From Proteobacteria bacterium ST_bin14 (lineage in GTDB: Bacteria > Pseudomonadota > Alphaproteobacteria > Sphingomonadales > Sphingomonadaceae), in NCBI GenBank assembly GCA_002083655.1, contig MSXR01000008.1, positions 116,613 through 180,612 of the forward strand: DNA of 64,000 bases, read 5' to 3'. The notes under the pieces were generated by a model. It saw nothing but the letters and a program-made list of their open reading frames with translations, had not been told where the DNA came from and did no database searches. The stretch's first letter is position 1. Each line of letters opens with the position of its first letter. Made by a program: the position numbers and the translations under genes. Positions 8,420 to 18,868 of the stretch are shown piece after piece.

Positions 8420-9418
8420 ATGCCCGATTTTGATCCGAGCGAAGAGGCAACCCTGTTCCCCAAGACAGCGGGTGAGCGGCTGCGTGAATCGCGCGAATCG
8501 CAAGGGATTTCGCTGGCCGAGGTGGCGGCGCGCACGCGGGTGCCGCTGCGCCATCTGGAGGCGATTGAGCAATCCAATTATGGTGGTCTGCCCTCGCACA
8601 CCTATTCGGTGGGCTTTGCCAAGGCCTATGCCCGTGCGATCGGCATGGATGAAGTGCCCATTGCCCGCGATGTGCGGGCCCAGGCCGATGCCGTGCAGCG
8701 TCCACCCGAATATCAGCCCTATGAAATGCAGGATATCAAGCGCCAGCCGCCCAAGGGACTTGCGCTGGGGGTGAGCATCGCAGCAGTGCTGGTGGTGATC
8801 GCGGTTGGGCTTTGGTACGGCACCACCTTGTTCCGGGGCGATGGCGAAACCGCCACGGTTGCCCCGGCGGTAGAAACCATGCCTGCACCGGTCGCGCCCA
8901 CGCCTGAACCGGTTTCGGTGCCAAGTGGCCAGGTGACGCTGACGGCGACGGATGTGGTGTGGCTGCGCGTTTATGACGGCGATGGCAAATCGCTGTACGA
9001 GGCGGAGATGAAGCCCGGCGAGCGCTATGATGTGCCGGCCGACGCCAATCGGCCGATGATCAATGTCGGGCGACCAGACAAGTTGCAGGTTTCGGTAAAC
9101 GGATCGAATGTGCCTGCGCTGGGCGACGGTGCGCGCGCAATCAAGGATGTGGAGATCAGCGCCCAGGCGCTGCTGGCGCGCGGCACCGATGCAGCGGCGA
9201 TAATGCCCGCAGCAACCGCCACCGATACGCCTGCGGCGACAGCGGCGGCATCGCCATCCACCACGACGCGCCGGTCACCGCGTCGCCCGGCCCGGACCGT
9301 CAGCAATCGTACCGCCTCGCCGACAAGTGCTGAACAGGCACCGCCGCCGCCCGTCACCACCCCTGCGCCAGCGCCAACCACGTCGCCCCCCGCAGGCGGG
9401 ACAAGCCCGGCACCCTAA
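8420..9418 (+). CDS. rodZ: RodZ-like helix-turn-helix membrane protein
   Basis: Likely cell-shape protein linking MreB filaments to the periplasm. The start at ATG 8420 is preferred to ATG 8414 because GGAG at 8410-8413 is 6 bp away from the former and abuts the latter. Domains: an N-terminal Cro/RodZ-type helix-turn-helix (about 17-80; LRESRESQGISLAEVAARTRVPLRHLEAIE in two parts), one membrane helix (about 113-135), and a periplasmic beta domain of DUF4115 type (VTLTATDVVWLRVYDGDGK...LYEAEMKPGE). The last ~90 residues are a low-complexity Ala/Pro/Thr tail. It precedes cpoB, which fits a cell-envelope cluster. Confidence 0.85.
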   Translation: MPDFDPSEEATLFPKTAGERLRESRESQGISLAEVAARTRVPLRHLEAIEQSNYGGLPSHTYSVGFAKAYARAIGMDEVPIARDVRAQADAVQRPPEYQPYEMQDIKRQPPKGLALGVSIAAVLVVIAVGLWYGTTLFRGDGETATVAPAVETMPAPVAPTPEPVSVPSGQVTLTATDVVWLRVYDGDGKSLYEAEMKPGERYDVPADANRPMINVGRPDKLQVSVNGSNVPALGDGARAIKDVEISAQALLARGTDAAAIMPAATATDTPAATAAASPSTTTRRSPRRPARTVSNRTASPTSAEQAPPPPVTTPAPAPTTSPPAGGTSPAP

Positions 9419-9494
9419 TCGGGTTGCATAGGGCTGGCGAAAACCGGTGCGGGTCCGCTATACCCTGTCGATCAAGTGGTGGGTGGGAAGTAAA

Positions 9495-10475
9495 ATGCGG
9501 ATCAAGTCGTTGGGAATCATGCTGCTGACGGGGCTGTTGCTCAGCTCAACCGCAGCGGTTGCGCAAAGCAATGTCGAAGGCCGGGTCGACCGGCTGGAGC
9601 GTGAGATGCGCGCGGTGCAGCGTAAGGTGTTCCCCGGCGGCAACGGCCAATATTTTCCGCCAGATATTGCTCCGCCATCCAGCACCGGTGCCCCTGCGCC
9701 GGGATCGCCTGCATCAACACCCGCCGCCGACATTAACGGGCGGATCAACGCGGTTGAATCGCAGTTGACGGTGTTGACGGGGCAAATCGAGCAGAACCAA
9801 TACCGGCTGCAGCAGTTTGAAGAGGCGTTTGCCGCGTATAAACGCACCACCGATGCCCGGCTGAAGGCGCTGGAGGATACCGCATCGGCGACAGGGGGCA
9901 CTGCCAGCGCTGTTCCGCCGGCAACCAGCACGGCCACCCCGGCTGCAGCGACGCCCAAGCCGGTCGTCACCCCCAAGCCCGTTACCCCGCCCAAGGTTAC
10001 GTCAACGGTGGCCGCGGTGCCGGTGGATCCCAACCGGGCGCGGCTGGTGGCGGCAGTGGCAAAGCCGCTAACTGATGACCCAGCCGATGACCTGTATGTC
10101 TATGGCTATCGGTTGTGGCAGGCCAAATTTTACCCCGAGGCGCAGGTGCAATTGAAGCAGGTCGTCGCGAAATACCCCACCAATCGCCGCGCAAGCTGGT
10201 CGCAGAATTTGCTGGGCCGATCCTATCTGGATGAAGGCAAGCCCTCGCTCGCCTCGCTGGCTTTTTACGAGAATTACAAGAAATTCCCGGATGGCGAGCG
10301 TGCGCCCGACAGCCTGTATTTCTTGACGGTTGCGCTGAAAAAGCTGGGCAAGCCATCGGCGGATATCTGCCAAGTCTATGACGAGCTGAGCGAGGTTTAC
10401 GCAACCAGGATCACCGCGCAGATGAAGGATGATATTGCGCGTGGCCGGGCGACGGAAAAATGCAAAGCCAATTGA
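9495..10475 (+). CDS. cpoB: Tol-Pal system coordinator CpoB (YbgF)
   Basis: Periplasmic protein that coordinates septal peptidoglycan synthesis with outer-membrane constriction through TolA/PBP1B. The frame is open from 9447, but ATG 9495 (MRIKSLGIMLL) follows GGGAAG and begins a clear signal peptide ending at AVAQ. Then come a coiled-coil segment (about 27-110: NVEGRVDRLEREMRAVQRK and a second heptad block), a Pro/Thr/Ala linker (115-180) and C-terminal TPR-like repeats (200-325: DDLYVYGYRLWQAKFYPEA). It is directly followed by tilS, a common alphaproteobacterial order. Confidence 0.9.
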   Translation: MRIKSLGIMLLTGLLLSSTAAVAQSNVEGRVDRLEREMRAVQRKVFPGGNGQYFPPDIAPPSSTGAPAPGSPASTPAADINGRINAVESQLTVLTGQIEQNQYRLQQFEEAFAAYKRTTDARLKALEDTASATGGTASAVPPATSTATPAAATPKPVVTPKPVTPPKVTSTVAAVPVDPNRARLVAAVAKPLTDDPADDLYVYGYRLWQAKFYPEAQVQLKQVVAKYPTNRRASWSQNLLGRSYLDEGKPSLASLAFYENYKKFPDGERAPDSLYFLTVALKKLGKPSADICQVYDELSEVYATRITAQMKDDIARGRATEKCKAN

Positions 10476-10479
10476 GCCG

Positions 10480-11541
10480 GTGAGCGTGGTGCCCGACGCC
10501 GGGCTGACCACGCGCTTTCGGGCTGATGTTGCGGGTGCGCTGGGCCGCCCGATTGATGCGGGCGACCGGCTTGCGCTGGCGGTATCGGGTGGGCCAGACA
10601 GCATGGCGATGCTCGCGCTCGCCGCTGCGGCTTTTCCGGGGCTGGTGATTGCCGCGACGGTTGATCATGGGTTGCGGCCGCAAGCGGCGGATGAAGCGGC
10701 GATGGTCGCCAATTATTGCGCGCAGATTGGTGTGCCCCATGTGACGCTGCGTGTCGCCGCGCTGCGCGATCCCCGCGACAATCTGCACGATTGGGCCAGG
10801 GCCCAACGTTATGCGCTGCTGACGGGCTGGGCCGTCGACCATGGCGCGCGCATTCTGGCGACCGCCCACCACGCCGATGATCAGGCAGAAACCTTCCTGA
10901 TGCGCGCGGCCAGGGGGTCGGGCGTGGCCGGGCTGGCGGGCATTCGGGCGCACCAGAAAATGTCGATCAGCAGACCCGCCGCTGGCATGCCAATGCATGT
11001 TTTTGATGCGTGGACGCTTGATCTGATCCGCCCCCTGCTGGGCTGGCGCGTTGCCGATTTGCGCGCGACCGCCGTTGCTGGCGCGATCCCGTTTGTTGAT
11101 GATCCCAGCAATGCCGATGCGCGGTTTGATCGCACTGCGTTTCGCGCCCTGCTCCGCGATACGCAGCTGCTCGATCCGCAGAAGGTGGCGCGCTCAGCCG
11201 CCCATGCAGCAGAGGCTGACGCGGCGTTGCGCGCGATCGAGGATTGGTTGTGGGGCGAGCGTAAAATCGTACCCACCGGCGTGGATGATCCTGATGTGCA
11301 ATCCTGGCTCGATCTCACCGGGTTGCCGCGCGAGGTGAAACGCCGCCTGGCACGGACCGCAATCGAACGGGTACGCGCCGTCAACGGCATCATCCGCCCC
11401 GATTTTACCGACGCGACCAATATCGAATCGCTGCTCGATGCGCTGGAACGGGGCAAGTCGGCCACGCAGGCGGGCATTTTGGTGTCCCCAAAGGGCACAA
11501 TTTGGCGGTTTTCGAAGGCTCCACCGCGCCAATCACACTGA
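10480..11541 (+). CDS. tilS: tRNA(Ile)-lysidine synthase TilS
   Basis: Ligates lysine to C34 of the CAU anticodon of tRNA-Ile2, changing its codon and aminoacylation identity. It is an N-type ATP pyrophosphatase: the PP-loop LAVSGGPDSMAML lies near residues 30-42, followed by VDHGLRP and the family segment ATAHHADDQAETFLMR. The frame is open from ATG 10429, inside the cpoB end, but GTG 10480 right after the cpoB stop is the more economical start (353 aa); neither has a strong ribosome site. The C-terminal part is short compared with E. coli TilS, as usual in alphaproteobacteria. Confidence 0.9.
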   Translation: MSVVPDAGLTTRFRADVAGALGRPIDAGDRLALAVSGGPDSMAMLALAAAAFPGLVIAATVDHGLRPQAADEAAMVANYCAQIGVPHVTLRVAALRDPRDNLHDWARAQRYALLTGWAVDHGARILATAHHADDQAETFLMRAARGSGVAGLAGIRAHQKMSISRPAAGMPMHVFDAWTLDLIRPLLGWRVADLRATAVAGAIPFVDDPSNADARFDRTAFRALLRDTQLLDPQKVARSAAHAAEADAALRAIEDWLWGERKIVPTGVDDPDVQSWLDLTGLPREVKRRLARTAIERVRAVNGIIRPDFTDATNIESLLDALERGKSATQAGILVSPKGTIWRFSKAPPRQSH

Positions 11542-11621
11542 TCGACGATACCGCCTAACTGTTCCATTGCCATTCACCTTTTGCTGCCTATCTTGGAGAC
11601 TCTGAAAGGCGGCACGCGACG

Positions 11622-13601
<1,980 letters not shown>

Positions 13602-13609
13602 ACTGCTGC

Positions 13610-13643
13610 ATGCCGACGCTGCCGATTGAGGTGGCGTCGGCAT
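13610..13643. terminator. hairpin after ftsH, possible terminator
   Basis: A perfect 10-bp inverted repeat, ATGCCGACGC (13610-13619) and GCGTCGGCAT (13634-13643), with a 14-base loop starts 8 bp after the ftsH stop. No clear T-run follows, so it could be a processing or stability hairpin rather than an intrinsic terminator. Confidence 0.4.
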
Positions 13644-13779
13644 CGTTTGCCGGTGGCGCAGGGCAGCGCCGGTGAAGCGCCGCCGGGATACGGTGTTTTT
13701 TCGTGTCCAGGCAAAGCCTAACGCTTCCAATCCCTGAACGGCATTGTTATGGCACTGCGCGTGTCAATGGGAGCCTGAT

Positions 13780-14154
13780 ATGCGCAAGATGATCATCGGT
13801 TTGGCGGCAATTGCGGTGATGGTTCCCGCCGCAGCGCAGGCGATGAGCGTGGCCGAATGGCTCGCCAAGGCTGATGCACTGAAGGACAAGGGCATTTTCG
13901 CGGTTGGCTCCCCCGACATTGCCTTGTTGGGTGATGAAGTGAAAGCAGCGGGTGCAGCCTATCGCGCCGGGCTCGCCAAGCAGGTCGCGGCGGGCAAGAA
14001 ACCGTCAAGCTGCCCGCCACCGGTGGGGCAGGTGAAGATTTCGAGCGACGACATCATCAAGGAATTCAAGGCTATCCCGGCCGCGCGCCAGAAGCAGAGC
14101 GTTGCTCAGGCATGGGCGACGATGATGACGCGGCGTTACCCCTGTAAGGGATGA
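13780..14154 (+). CDS. small exported protein of unknown function
   Basis: A 124-aa protein from ATG 13780 (MRKMIIGLAAIAVMV), preceded by GGGAG; the frame itself opens at 13744. A typical signal peptide ends at AQA near residue 20. The mature part is helical and Lys/Ala-rich with two Cys, one in SSCPPP and one near the C-terminus (RRYPCKG), which could form a disulfide in the periplasm. The family was not recognised. It is probably its own transcription unit after ftsH and convergent with the DUF3667 gene. Confidence 0.7.
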   Translation: MRKMIIGLAAIAVMVPAAAQAMSVAEWLAKADALKDKGIFAVGSPDIALLGDEVKAAGAAYRAGLAKQVAAGKKPSSCPPPVGQVKISSDDIIKEFKAIPAARQKQSVAQAWATMMTRRYPCKG

Positions 14155-14211
14155 TATCGTGCGTTCTGCATGAACGCGCGACGGATGAGGTCGACATAGC
14201 AAGATTGCAGT

Positions 14212-15294
14212 TCAGGCGATGATGCCCAATATCGCAATGAAGAAGATAATCCCGGCGGCCGCCGAAAAGAACAGCAGGGCAAAAGTGCGCCAGACCGCCC
14301 CGAAACGGCTGATCCCGTAAGCGCCGCGCAACTGCTTATACATATGCAGCGGTGGCCCAAAGGTGAAGATTGTGGCGATCATGCCGGCGGGCAGTCCGAT
14401 GACCTTGCCGACGCTCAGCAGCACCGCCCCCATCGTCATCGCCGACAGCGAATAGATCGCAAAAATGGCGTGATCATAAGGCCCTACATCACGGCGAAAC
14501 GGGAAAAGCAGCCATATGAACGGGATGGAAATCGGGATCAGCGCCCAGCTATATTTATAGGCGCTGGACTGAAGTTTGTAGAGGAACAGCTTGGGTTCCT
14601 TCACCGCATAGGCAATCCGCTTGTCGAGAGAGGGGATGCCCGTGTTGATCTCGCTCTTTTTGATATTGATAACGTTACCCGTCGTCAGATCATAGGCGGT
14701 TTGCAGACCGTCAATGTCCTTATCAACCGACTTGATCTTGTCATCGACTTTTTCAGTATCAGCCTTTTTGGCGCGTAGCACATCGCGCATGGCAACCAGT
14801 TTTGCCCGGACTGATTTTTGCTCGTTCAGTTCCTTAACCAGCTCAGGCGGCGTAAGTTTCGATCCATTGCGATTGACGTTTACATTGTCGCCACCCATCG
14901 GGCCGCCAATCGTTTCAAATGTCGCCACCATCAGGAATACCGAGAACAGGAACAATGCCAGCGGCGACACGAACCGGGCGCGCTCACCGGCGATATAGCG
15001 GCGGGTAAGCTGGCCGGGCCGGGTGAACAGCATCGGCAGCGTCGTCCAGATCTTGCCCTCAAAATGCCAGACGCCGTGGAGCAGATCATGGCCGATTGAG
15101 GCAAGCGTGCGGTGGATATGGCCGGTCTGCCCGCATTCATGGCAAAATTCGCCCTTCAGCGCGGTACCGCAATTCAAGCACAGCCCCGATCCGTGCGCGC
15201 CGTGCATGGCTTCCCCCGCATGCGGTTCAAACGCACGGCCTACCAATCCCCCGGTTGCCAGATCTGCCGCTGCTTCGAATCCACCTGTCATCAT
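14212..15294 (-). CDS. DUF3667-type zinc-ribbon membrane protein
   Basis: An N-terminal Cys4 zinc ribbon (CLNCGTALKGEFCHECGQ) is followed by a short amphipathic segment, then by membrane helices, with a ~90-residue soluble, charged coiled stretch inserted after the first helix (about 125-215). The last ~120 residues hold three more helices. The frame is open to 15345 (TTG), but the ATG pair at 15294/15291 follows GGGGGGAA, so I start there (360 aa). The ribbon-plus-helices plan matches DUF3667. Function is unknown. It is divergent from proA, with 105 bp between starts. Confidence 0.75.
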   Translation of the reverse strand: MMTGGFEAAADLATGGLVGRAFEPHAGEAMHGAHGSGLCLNCGTALKGEFCHECGQTGHIHRTLASIGHDLLHGVWHFEGKIWTTLPMLFTRPGQLTRRYIAGERARFVSPLALFLFSVFLMVATFETIGGPMGGDNVNVNRNGSKLTPPELVKELNEQKSVRAKLVAMRDVLRAKKADTEKVDDKIKSVDKDIDGLQTAYDLTTGNVINIKKSEINTGIPSLDKRIAYAVKEPKLFLYKLQSSAYKYSWALIPISIPFIWLLFPFRRDVGPYDHAIFAIYSLSAMTMGAVLLSVGKVIGLPAGMIATIFTFGPPLHMYKQLRGAYGISRFGAVWRTFALLFFSAAAGIIFFIAILGIIA

Positions 15295-15399
15295 TTCCCC
15301 CCAGAATTTGCCAAGCGTATCAAAGGCGGTTGGCGGTTGCGACAAAATCTTGTGCGGCGCGACATTGGCGTGCGCCGCCGCTGCTGCTAGCGATCATCC

Positions 15400-16665
15400 A
15401 TGACCGACGACGAACCCGCTCCAACCCAAGTCATTGCCCAGATGGGCGCGCGGGCGCGCGCAGCAGCGATGCTGCTGGCGACGCTGCCCACGGCGGCGCG
15501 AGCGAACGGGCTGCGCTGCGCTGCCGATGCACTGCGGCGGGCCGCACCGCGCATCGCCGCCGCCAATGCCGAGGATATGGCGGCGGCCACGCTTTCAGGA
15601 CTGTCGCCAGCGATGCTCGATCGCCTGCACCTGGACGGACCGCGTATTGAGGCAATGGCTGCAGGTGTTGCCAGCGTCGCCGGTTTGCCCGATCCGGTTG
15701 GCCAGGTGATTGAGCACAGGATTGCGCCGAGCGGCATCGCGCTTACCCGGCTGCGTGTGCCGATTGGCGTGATCGGCATCATCTATGAAGGCCGCCCCAA
15801 TGTAACCGCAGACGCAGCGGCGCTGTGTGTAATGTCGGGCAATGCCGTCATTCTGCGCGGGGGCAGCGAGGCAACGCGCAGCAACCACGCAATCCACGCC
15901 GCCTTTGTCGAGGGGTTGGTGGAAGCGGGCTTGCCTGGCGATGCCGTGCAACTGGTCGAATCGACTGATCGCGCGCTGGTGGGGGCAATGCTGACGGCAG
16001 CGGGGGTGATCGACATGATTGTCCCGCGCGGGGGCAAAAGCCTGGTCGCGCGCGTGCAGGCCGATGCCCGCGTGCCGGTGCTCGCGCATCTCGACGGGAA
16101 CAATCATGTCTATGTTGATGCGTCGGCCGATCCGGCGATGGCGGTATCGATCACGATAGACGCCAAGATGCGGCGCACCGGCGTATGCGGGGCGATGGAG
16201 ACATTGCTGATCGACCGGGCCTATCCAGACGCGGCTCACCTGATTGCGAGCCTGCGCGCGACGGGCTGTGAGGTGCGCGGTGATGCGGCGGTTCGGGCGA
16301 TTGACCCCGGCGTGCTGCCCGCCAGCGATGCCGATTGGGATACCGAATATGTCGATGCGATTGCCGCCATCGCGGTGGTGGACGGCGTTGGCGGGGCGAT
16401 GGCGCATATCGCGCGCCACGGATCGAACCACACCGATGCCATTGTGGCGCGCGATGCGGCGACCGCTGAGCGGTTTCTGGCAGGCGTCGATAGCGCCATC
16501 GTGCTGTGGAATGCCTCCACCCAATATGCCGATGGCGGCGAATTCGGGCTCGGCGCGGAGATTGGCATCGCCACTGGCCGCCTGCACGCCCGCGGGCCGG
16601 TCGCGCTGGAGGGGCTGACGACGTATAAATGGGTCGGGCGCGGCACGGGGCAGGTGCGGGGTTGA
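15400..16665 (+). CDS. proA: glutamate-5-semialdehyde dehydrogenase
   Basis: Reduces gamma-glutamyl phosphate to glutamate-5-semialdehyde in proline biosynthesis (NADPH-dependent). 421 aa, normal for the family. Signature segments: RVPIGVIGIIYEGRPNVT for cofactor binding, AVILRGGSEA, LIVPRGG-like IVPRGGKSLV, and the active-site Cys263 in RRTGVCGAMETLL. The C-terminal GLTTYKWVGRGTGQ is typical. The partner proB is not in the window. Confidence 0.96.
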   Translation: MTDDEPAPTQVIAQMGARARAAAMLLATLPTAARANGLRCAADALRRAAPRIAAANAEDMAAATLSGLSPAMLDRLHLDGPRIEAMAAGVASVAGLPDPVGQVIEHRIAPSGIALTRLRVPIGVIGIIYEGRPNVTADAAALCVMSGNAVILRGGSEATRSNHAIHAAFVEGLVEAGLPGDAVQLVESTDRALVGAMLTAAGVIDMIVPRGGKSLVARVQADARVPVLAHLDGNNHVYVDASADPAMAVSITIDAKMRRTGVCGAMETLLIDRAYPDAAHLIASLRATGCEVRGDAAVRAIDPGVLPASDADWDTEYVDAIAAIAVVDGVGGAMAHIARHGSNHTDAIVARDAATAERFLAGVDSAIVLWNASTQYADGGEFGLGAEIGIATGRLHARGPVALEGLTTYKWVGRGTGQVRG

Positions 16666-16690
16666 TCGCTTTGTATCGATTGTATACATT
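16662..16690 (+). promoter_or_regulatory. candidate promoter/operator of the toxin-antitoxin pair
   Basis: Upstream of the antitoxin ATG (16697) two TTGTAT half-sites lie 9 bp apart (16671-16676 and 16680-16685), overlapping the palindrome TGTATACA (16681-16688). Evenly spaced half-sites in front of a ribbon-helix-helix antitoxin gene fit autoregulation by the antitoxin or the complex. This is inference. Confidence 0.4.
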
Positions 16691-16696
16691 GGCTGC

Positions 16697-16954
16697 ATGA
16701 CGAAATCATCCGCTGTCATCACCTGCCGCATCGACACGGAACTGCTGGGAATGCTTGACCAGCTTGCCGCGCGCCGAGAGCGGACGCGTGGTTGGCTCGT
16801 CAGCAAGGCGGTGCGGCGTTTTGTCGAAGAAGAGCTGCGGTTCGATGCGTTTTTGCAGGAGGGCGAAGATTCAATCGATCGGGGCGACTTTTTCACGCAG
16901 GAACAGATGGAAGCGTGGTTTGAAGAGCGATACCGGGCAGCTGATGCTGCATGA
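16697..16954 (+). CDS. CopG/RHH-family antitoxin
   Basis: An 85-aa protein. The N-terminal ribbon-helix-helix fold is recognisable: a beta strand (SAVITCRIDTELL), helix A (LGMLDQLAARRE) and a turn with TRGWLVSKAVRRFVEEEL, typical of CopG/ParD-like DNA-binding antitoxins. The C-terminal half is acidic (QEGEDSIDRGDFFTQEQME) and would contact the toxin. It overlaps the toxin gene by 4 bp (ATGA), the usual translational coupling. It neutralises the downstream ParE-like toxin and probably represses its own promoter. Confidence 0.85.
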   Translation: MTKSSAVITCRIDTELLGMLDQLAARRERTRGWLVSKAVRRFVEEELRFDAFLQEGEDSIDRGDFFTQEQMEAWFEERYRAADAA

Positions 16955-17238
16955 AAGCCATTCGATGGTCGCGTGAAGCGCGCGCAGATCTTGCTGAAAT
17001 TGACGTTTATTTTCGCCCGCTAAATCCCGATTATGCCGCCCAGATCGGTCGCAAGGCGATTGCTGCATCTAGGTTTCTTGCTGTCCATCCGGGCGCGGGC
17101 GTGATGTTGCAAGACCGCTCGATTCGAAAATGGCGGGTGCAAGGAACACCCTATTTGCTGCTTTATCGGGAGGACGAAGGCCAGCTTCGCATCGTTCGCA
17201 TCGTCCATGCCGCACGCGATTGGACAAACTTCGTATGA
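16951..17238 (+). CDS. ParE/RelE-family toxin
   Basis: A 95-aa basic protein with the RelE/ParE plan: IRWSREARADLAEIDVYF (helix 1 with the conserved alternating pattern), helix 2 with FLAVHPGAGVM, then beta strands with the family signature (KWRVQGTPYLLLYREDEGQLRIVRIVHAARDW). ParE members poison gyrase and RelE members cleave mRNA at the ribosome; pairing with an RHH antitoxin favours ParE. The end of the gene overlaps the start of nadD (ATGA, 4 bp), so the pair is wedged into a housekeeping transcription unit. Confidence 0.85.
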   Translation: MKAIRWSREARADLAEIDVYFRPLNPDYAAQIGRKAIAASRFLAVHPGAGVMLQDRSIRKWRVQGTPYLLLYREDEGQLRIVRIVHAARDWTNFV

Positions 17239-17897
17239 CCCGCATCGGTATTCTCGGCGGATCGTTTAATCCGGCGCATCGCGGGCATCGCTCGATCAGT
17301 CTGGCGGCGTTGGCGGCGCTTGATCTGGATGAGGTGTGGTGGCTGGTTTCCCCTGGCAATCCGCTGAAAGACCAGGCGAGCGATATGGCGCCGTTCGCCG
17401 TCCGCTATGCATCGGCGGTAAAGATGGCGCGGCATGCACCGATTCGGGTCAGCACGATCGAGCAGCGGCTGGGCACGCGTTATACCGTGGATACGGTGCA
17501 CAAGCTGACCGCGCTTTACCCCAAAAAACAGTTCATCTGGCTGATGGGGGGCGATAATCTGGCGCAGTTTCACCAGTGGCGGGCGTGGCGTGATATTGCG
17601 CGACAGGTTCCGATTGCGGTTATTGCGCGTCCGGGGTATGACAGGCGTGCCTACGCGGCCCCCGCGATGGGATGGTTGCGGCGCTTCGTCCACCCCGCAT
17701 ATCAGGCAGCTAGCTGGACGAGGTGGAGATTGCCGGCACTCGTGCTGTTGCGCTTTCGCCCTGATGAGACGTCGGCGACCCGGCTTCGAACGGCCGATCC
17801 CGCTTGGCAGCGTCAATTTTTGCCTTCCGATTCTGTTGCCCCAATTGTTGTTGATGAAACCCCACCCGGCGGCGCAATTTCCGCGCCGTCATTCTAG
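17235..17897 (+). CDS. nadD: nicotinate-nucleotide adenylyltransferase
   Basis: Adenylates nicotinate mononucleotide in NAD biosynthesis. The frame is open from 17130, but the N-terminal GGSFNPAHRGH nucleotidyltransferase motif places the start at ATG 17235, which overlaps the toxin stop. Other motifs: LVSPGNPLK, and WLMGGDNLAQFHQWRAWRDI, typical of NadD. The C-terminal ETSATRLR corresponds to the usual IS-T-x-x-R segment. About 220 aa. Essential in most bacteria. Confidence 0.95.
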   Translation: MTRIGILGGSFNPAHRGHRSISLAALAALDLDEVWWLVSPGNPLKDQASDMAPFAVRYASAVKMARHAPIRVSTIEQRLGTRYTVDTVHKLTALYPKKQFIWLMGGDNLAQFHQWRAWRDIARQVPIAVIARPGYDRRAYAAPAMGWLRRFVHPAYQAASWTRWRLPALVLLRFRPDETSATRLRTADPAWQRQFLPSDSVAPIVVDETPPGGAISAPSF

Positions 17898-17905
17898 GAG
17901 CTACC

Positions 17906-18343
17906 TTGGCCTCATCCCCGCAAAGCTTTCGTTCGTCCGACACGGACCGTGTCGAGGCCCTGCATCAACTCGTGCTTTCATCGCTGGACGATGATCAGGC
18001 GGTGGAAACCGTGTCGATCCCGCTTGCCGGTAAAAGCACCATCGCCGATCACATGGTGATCGCGAGCGGGCGATCGACCCGGCAGGTGGCGTCGATGGCG
18101 CATAAGCTGACCGAAAGGATCAAGGCAGAATTTGGCCGCAGCGCGCGGATTGAGGGATTGCCGACCGCAGATTGGGTGCTGATTGATGCCGGTGACGTGA
18201 TCATCCATCTGTTCCGGCCCGAAGTGCGCAGTTTTTATAATCTGGAACGGATGTGGGCATTTGGCGACGCGCCCGTGGTGGTGCCCGAAGCAGAGGCCGA
18301 ACCCGGCGCTGATCCGGCGCCCGAAGTAACCGACGACGACTGA
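17906..18343 (+). CDS. rsfS: ribosomal silencing factor RsfS
   Basis: Binds uL14 (RplN) on the large subunit and blocks subunit joining when nutrients are low. The start is TTG 17906: AGGAG at 17896-17900 is 5 bp upstream and no ATG fits. 145 aa. Family segments: TVSIPLAGKSTIADHMVIASGRS, GLPTADWVLIDAGDVIIHLFRPEVRSFYNLERMW in two parts. The C-terminal ~25 residues are an acidic tail. It follows nadD by 8 bp, a widely conserved pairing. Confidence 0.94.
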   Translation: MASSPQSFRSSDTDRVEALHQLVLSSLDDDQAVETVSIPLAGKSTIADHMVIASGRSTRQVASMAHKLTERIKAEFGRSARIEGLPTADWVLIDAGDVIIHLFRPEVRSFYNLERMWAFGDAPVVVPEAEAEPGADPAPEVTDDD

Positions 18344-18349
18344 CGCCCC

Positions 18350-18772
18350 TTGTTGCTCCATATCGTTGCGCGCGGGCGGATCGGGCGGGGCCCTGAGGCT
18401 GATCTTGTCGCGCGATATGTAAAGCGGCTGGCATGGCCGGTGAAGATGACCGAGCTGCCCGATACCGGCGGGCGCATCCCCCCGCTGGAACCGCAGACGC
18501 GCACCGTGATGCTGGATGAAACGGGCGAGATGCTCGGTTCGGTTGCGTTTGCCGATCGGCTTGGCCGCTGGCGCGATGATGGCGTGCGCGAGGTGCGGTT
18601 CATGATCGGTGCCGCCGATGGTTTTGATGATGCCGCGCGTGAACAGGCGGATCTGTTGCTGTCATTTGGGCGCGCGACCTGGCCGCATCTGTTGGCTCGC
18701 GCGATGCTGGCCGAACAATTGTGGCGCGCGACGAGCATCCTTGCCAATCACCCCTATCACCGCGAAGGATAG
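18350..18772 (+). CDS. rlmH: 23S rRNA (pseudouridine1915-N3)-methyltransferase
   Basis: SPOUT-class enzyme that methylates pseudouridine 1915 in helix 69 of 23S rRNA. 140 aa with a TTG start at 18350 (TTG 18353 is equally possible; no ATG is available). Motifs: LDETGEMLGS, VRFMIGAADGFDD (the knot with the SAM-binding loop) and the end LANHPYHREG, nearly invariant in RlmH. It lies 6 bp after rsfS and is likely co-transcribed. Confidence 0.95.
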   Translation: MLLHIVARGRIGRGPEADLVARYVKRLAWPVKMTELPDTGGRIPPLEPQTRTVMLDETGEMLGSVAFADRLGRWRDDGVREVRFMIGAADGFDDAAREQADLLLSFGRATWPHLLARAMLAEQLWRATSILANHPYHREG

Positions 18773-18849
18773 CCGCCATGCGGCGTTCCGCGCGGGCGCA
18801 GTCAGGAAGTGAAGGCGTTGATTGAGAAGATGAAGGCGAGCGGACCCAA

Positions 18850-18868
18850 GATTTAGCGACGCTAAATC
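18850..18868. repeat. perfect palindrome downstream of rlmH
   Basis: GATTTAGCG and CGCTAAATC separated by a single A. A hairpin with a one-base loop is sterically poor, so it is more likely a dimeric protein site or a repeat-element fragment than a terminator. No T-run follows. Confidence 0.45.

Noticed and set aside
15595..16896. Minus-strand ORF of 433 codons across proA and the toxin-antitoxin region
   Set aside because: It is antisense to the strongly conserved proA, has no ribosome site, is unusually rich in Arg and His as GC-rich shadow frames are, and matches no family.
18850..18868. Palindrome after rlmH as a rho-independent terminator
   Set aside because: The one-base loop is too short for a stable hairpin and no T-run follows.
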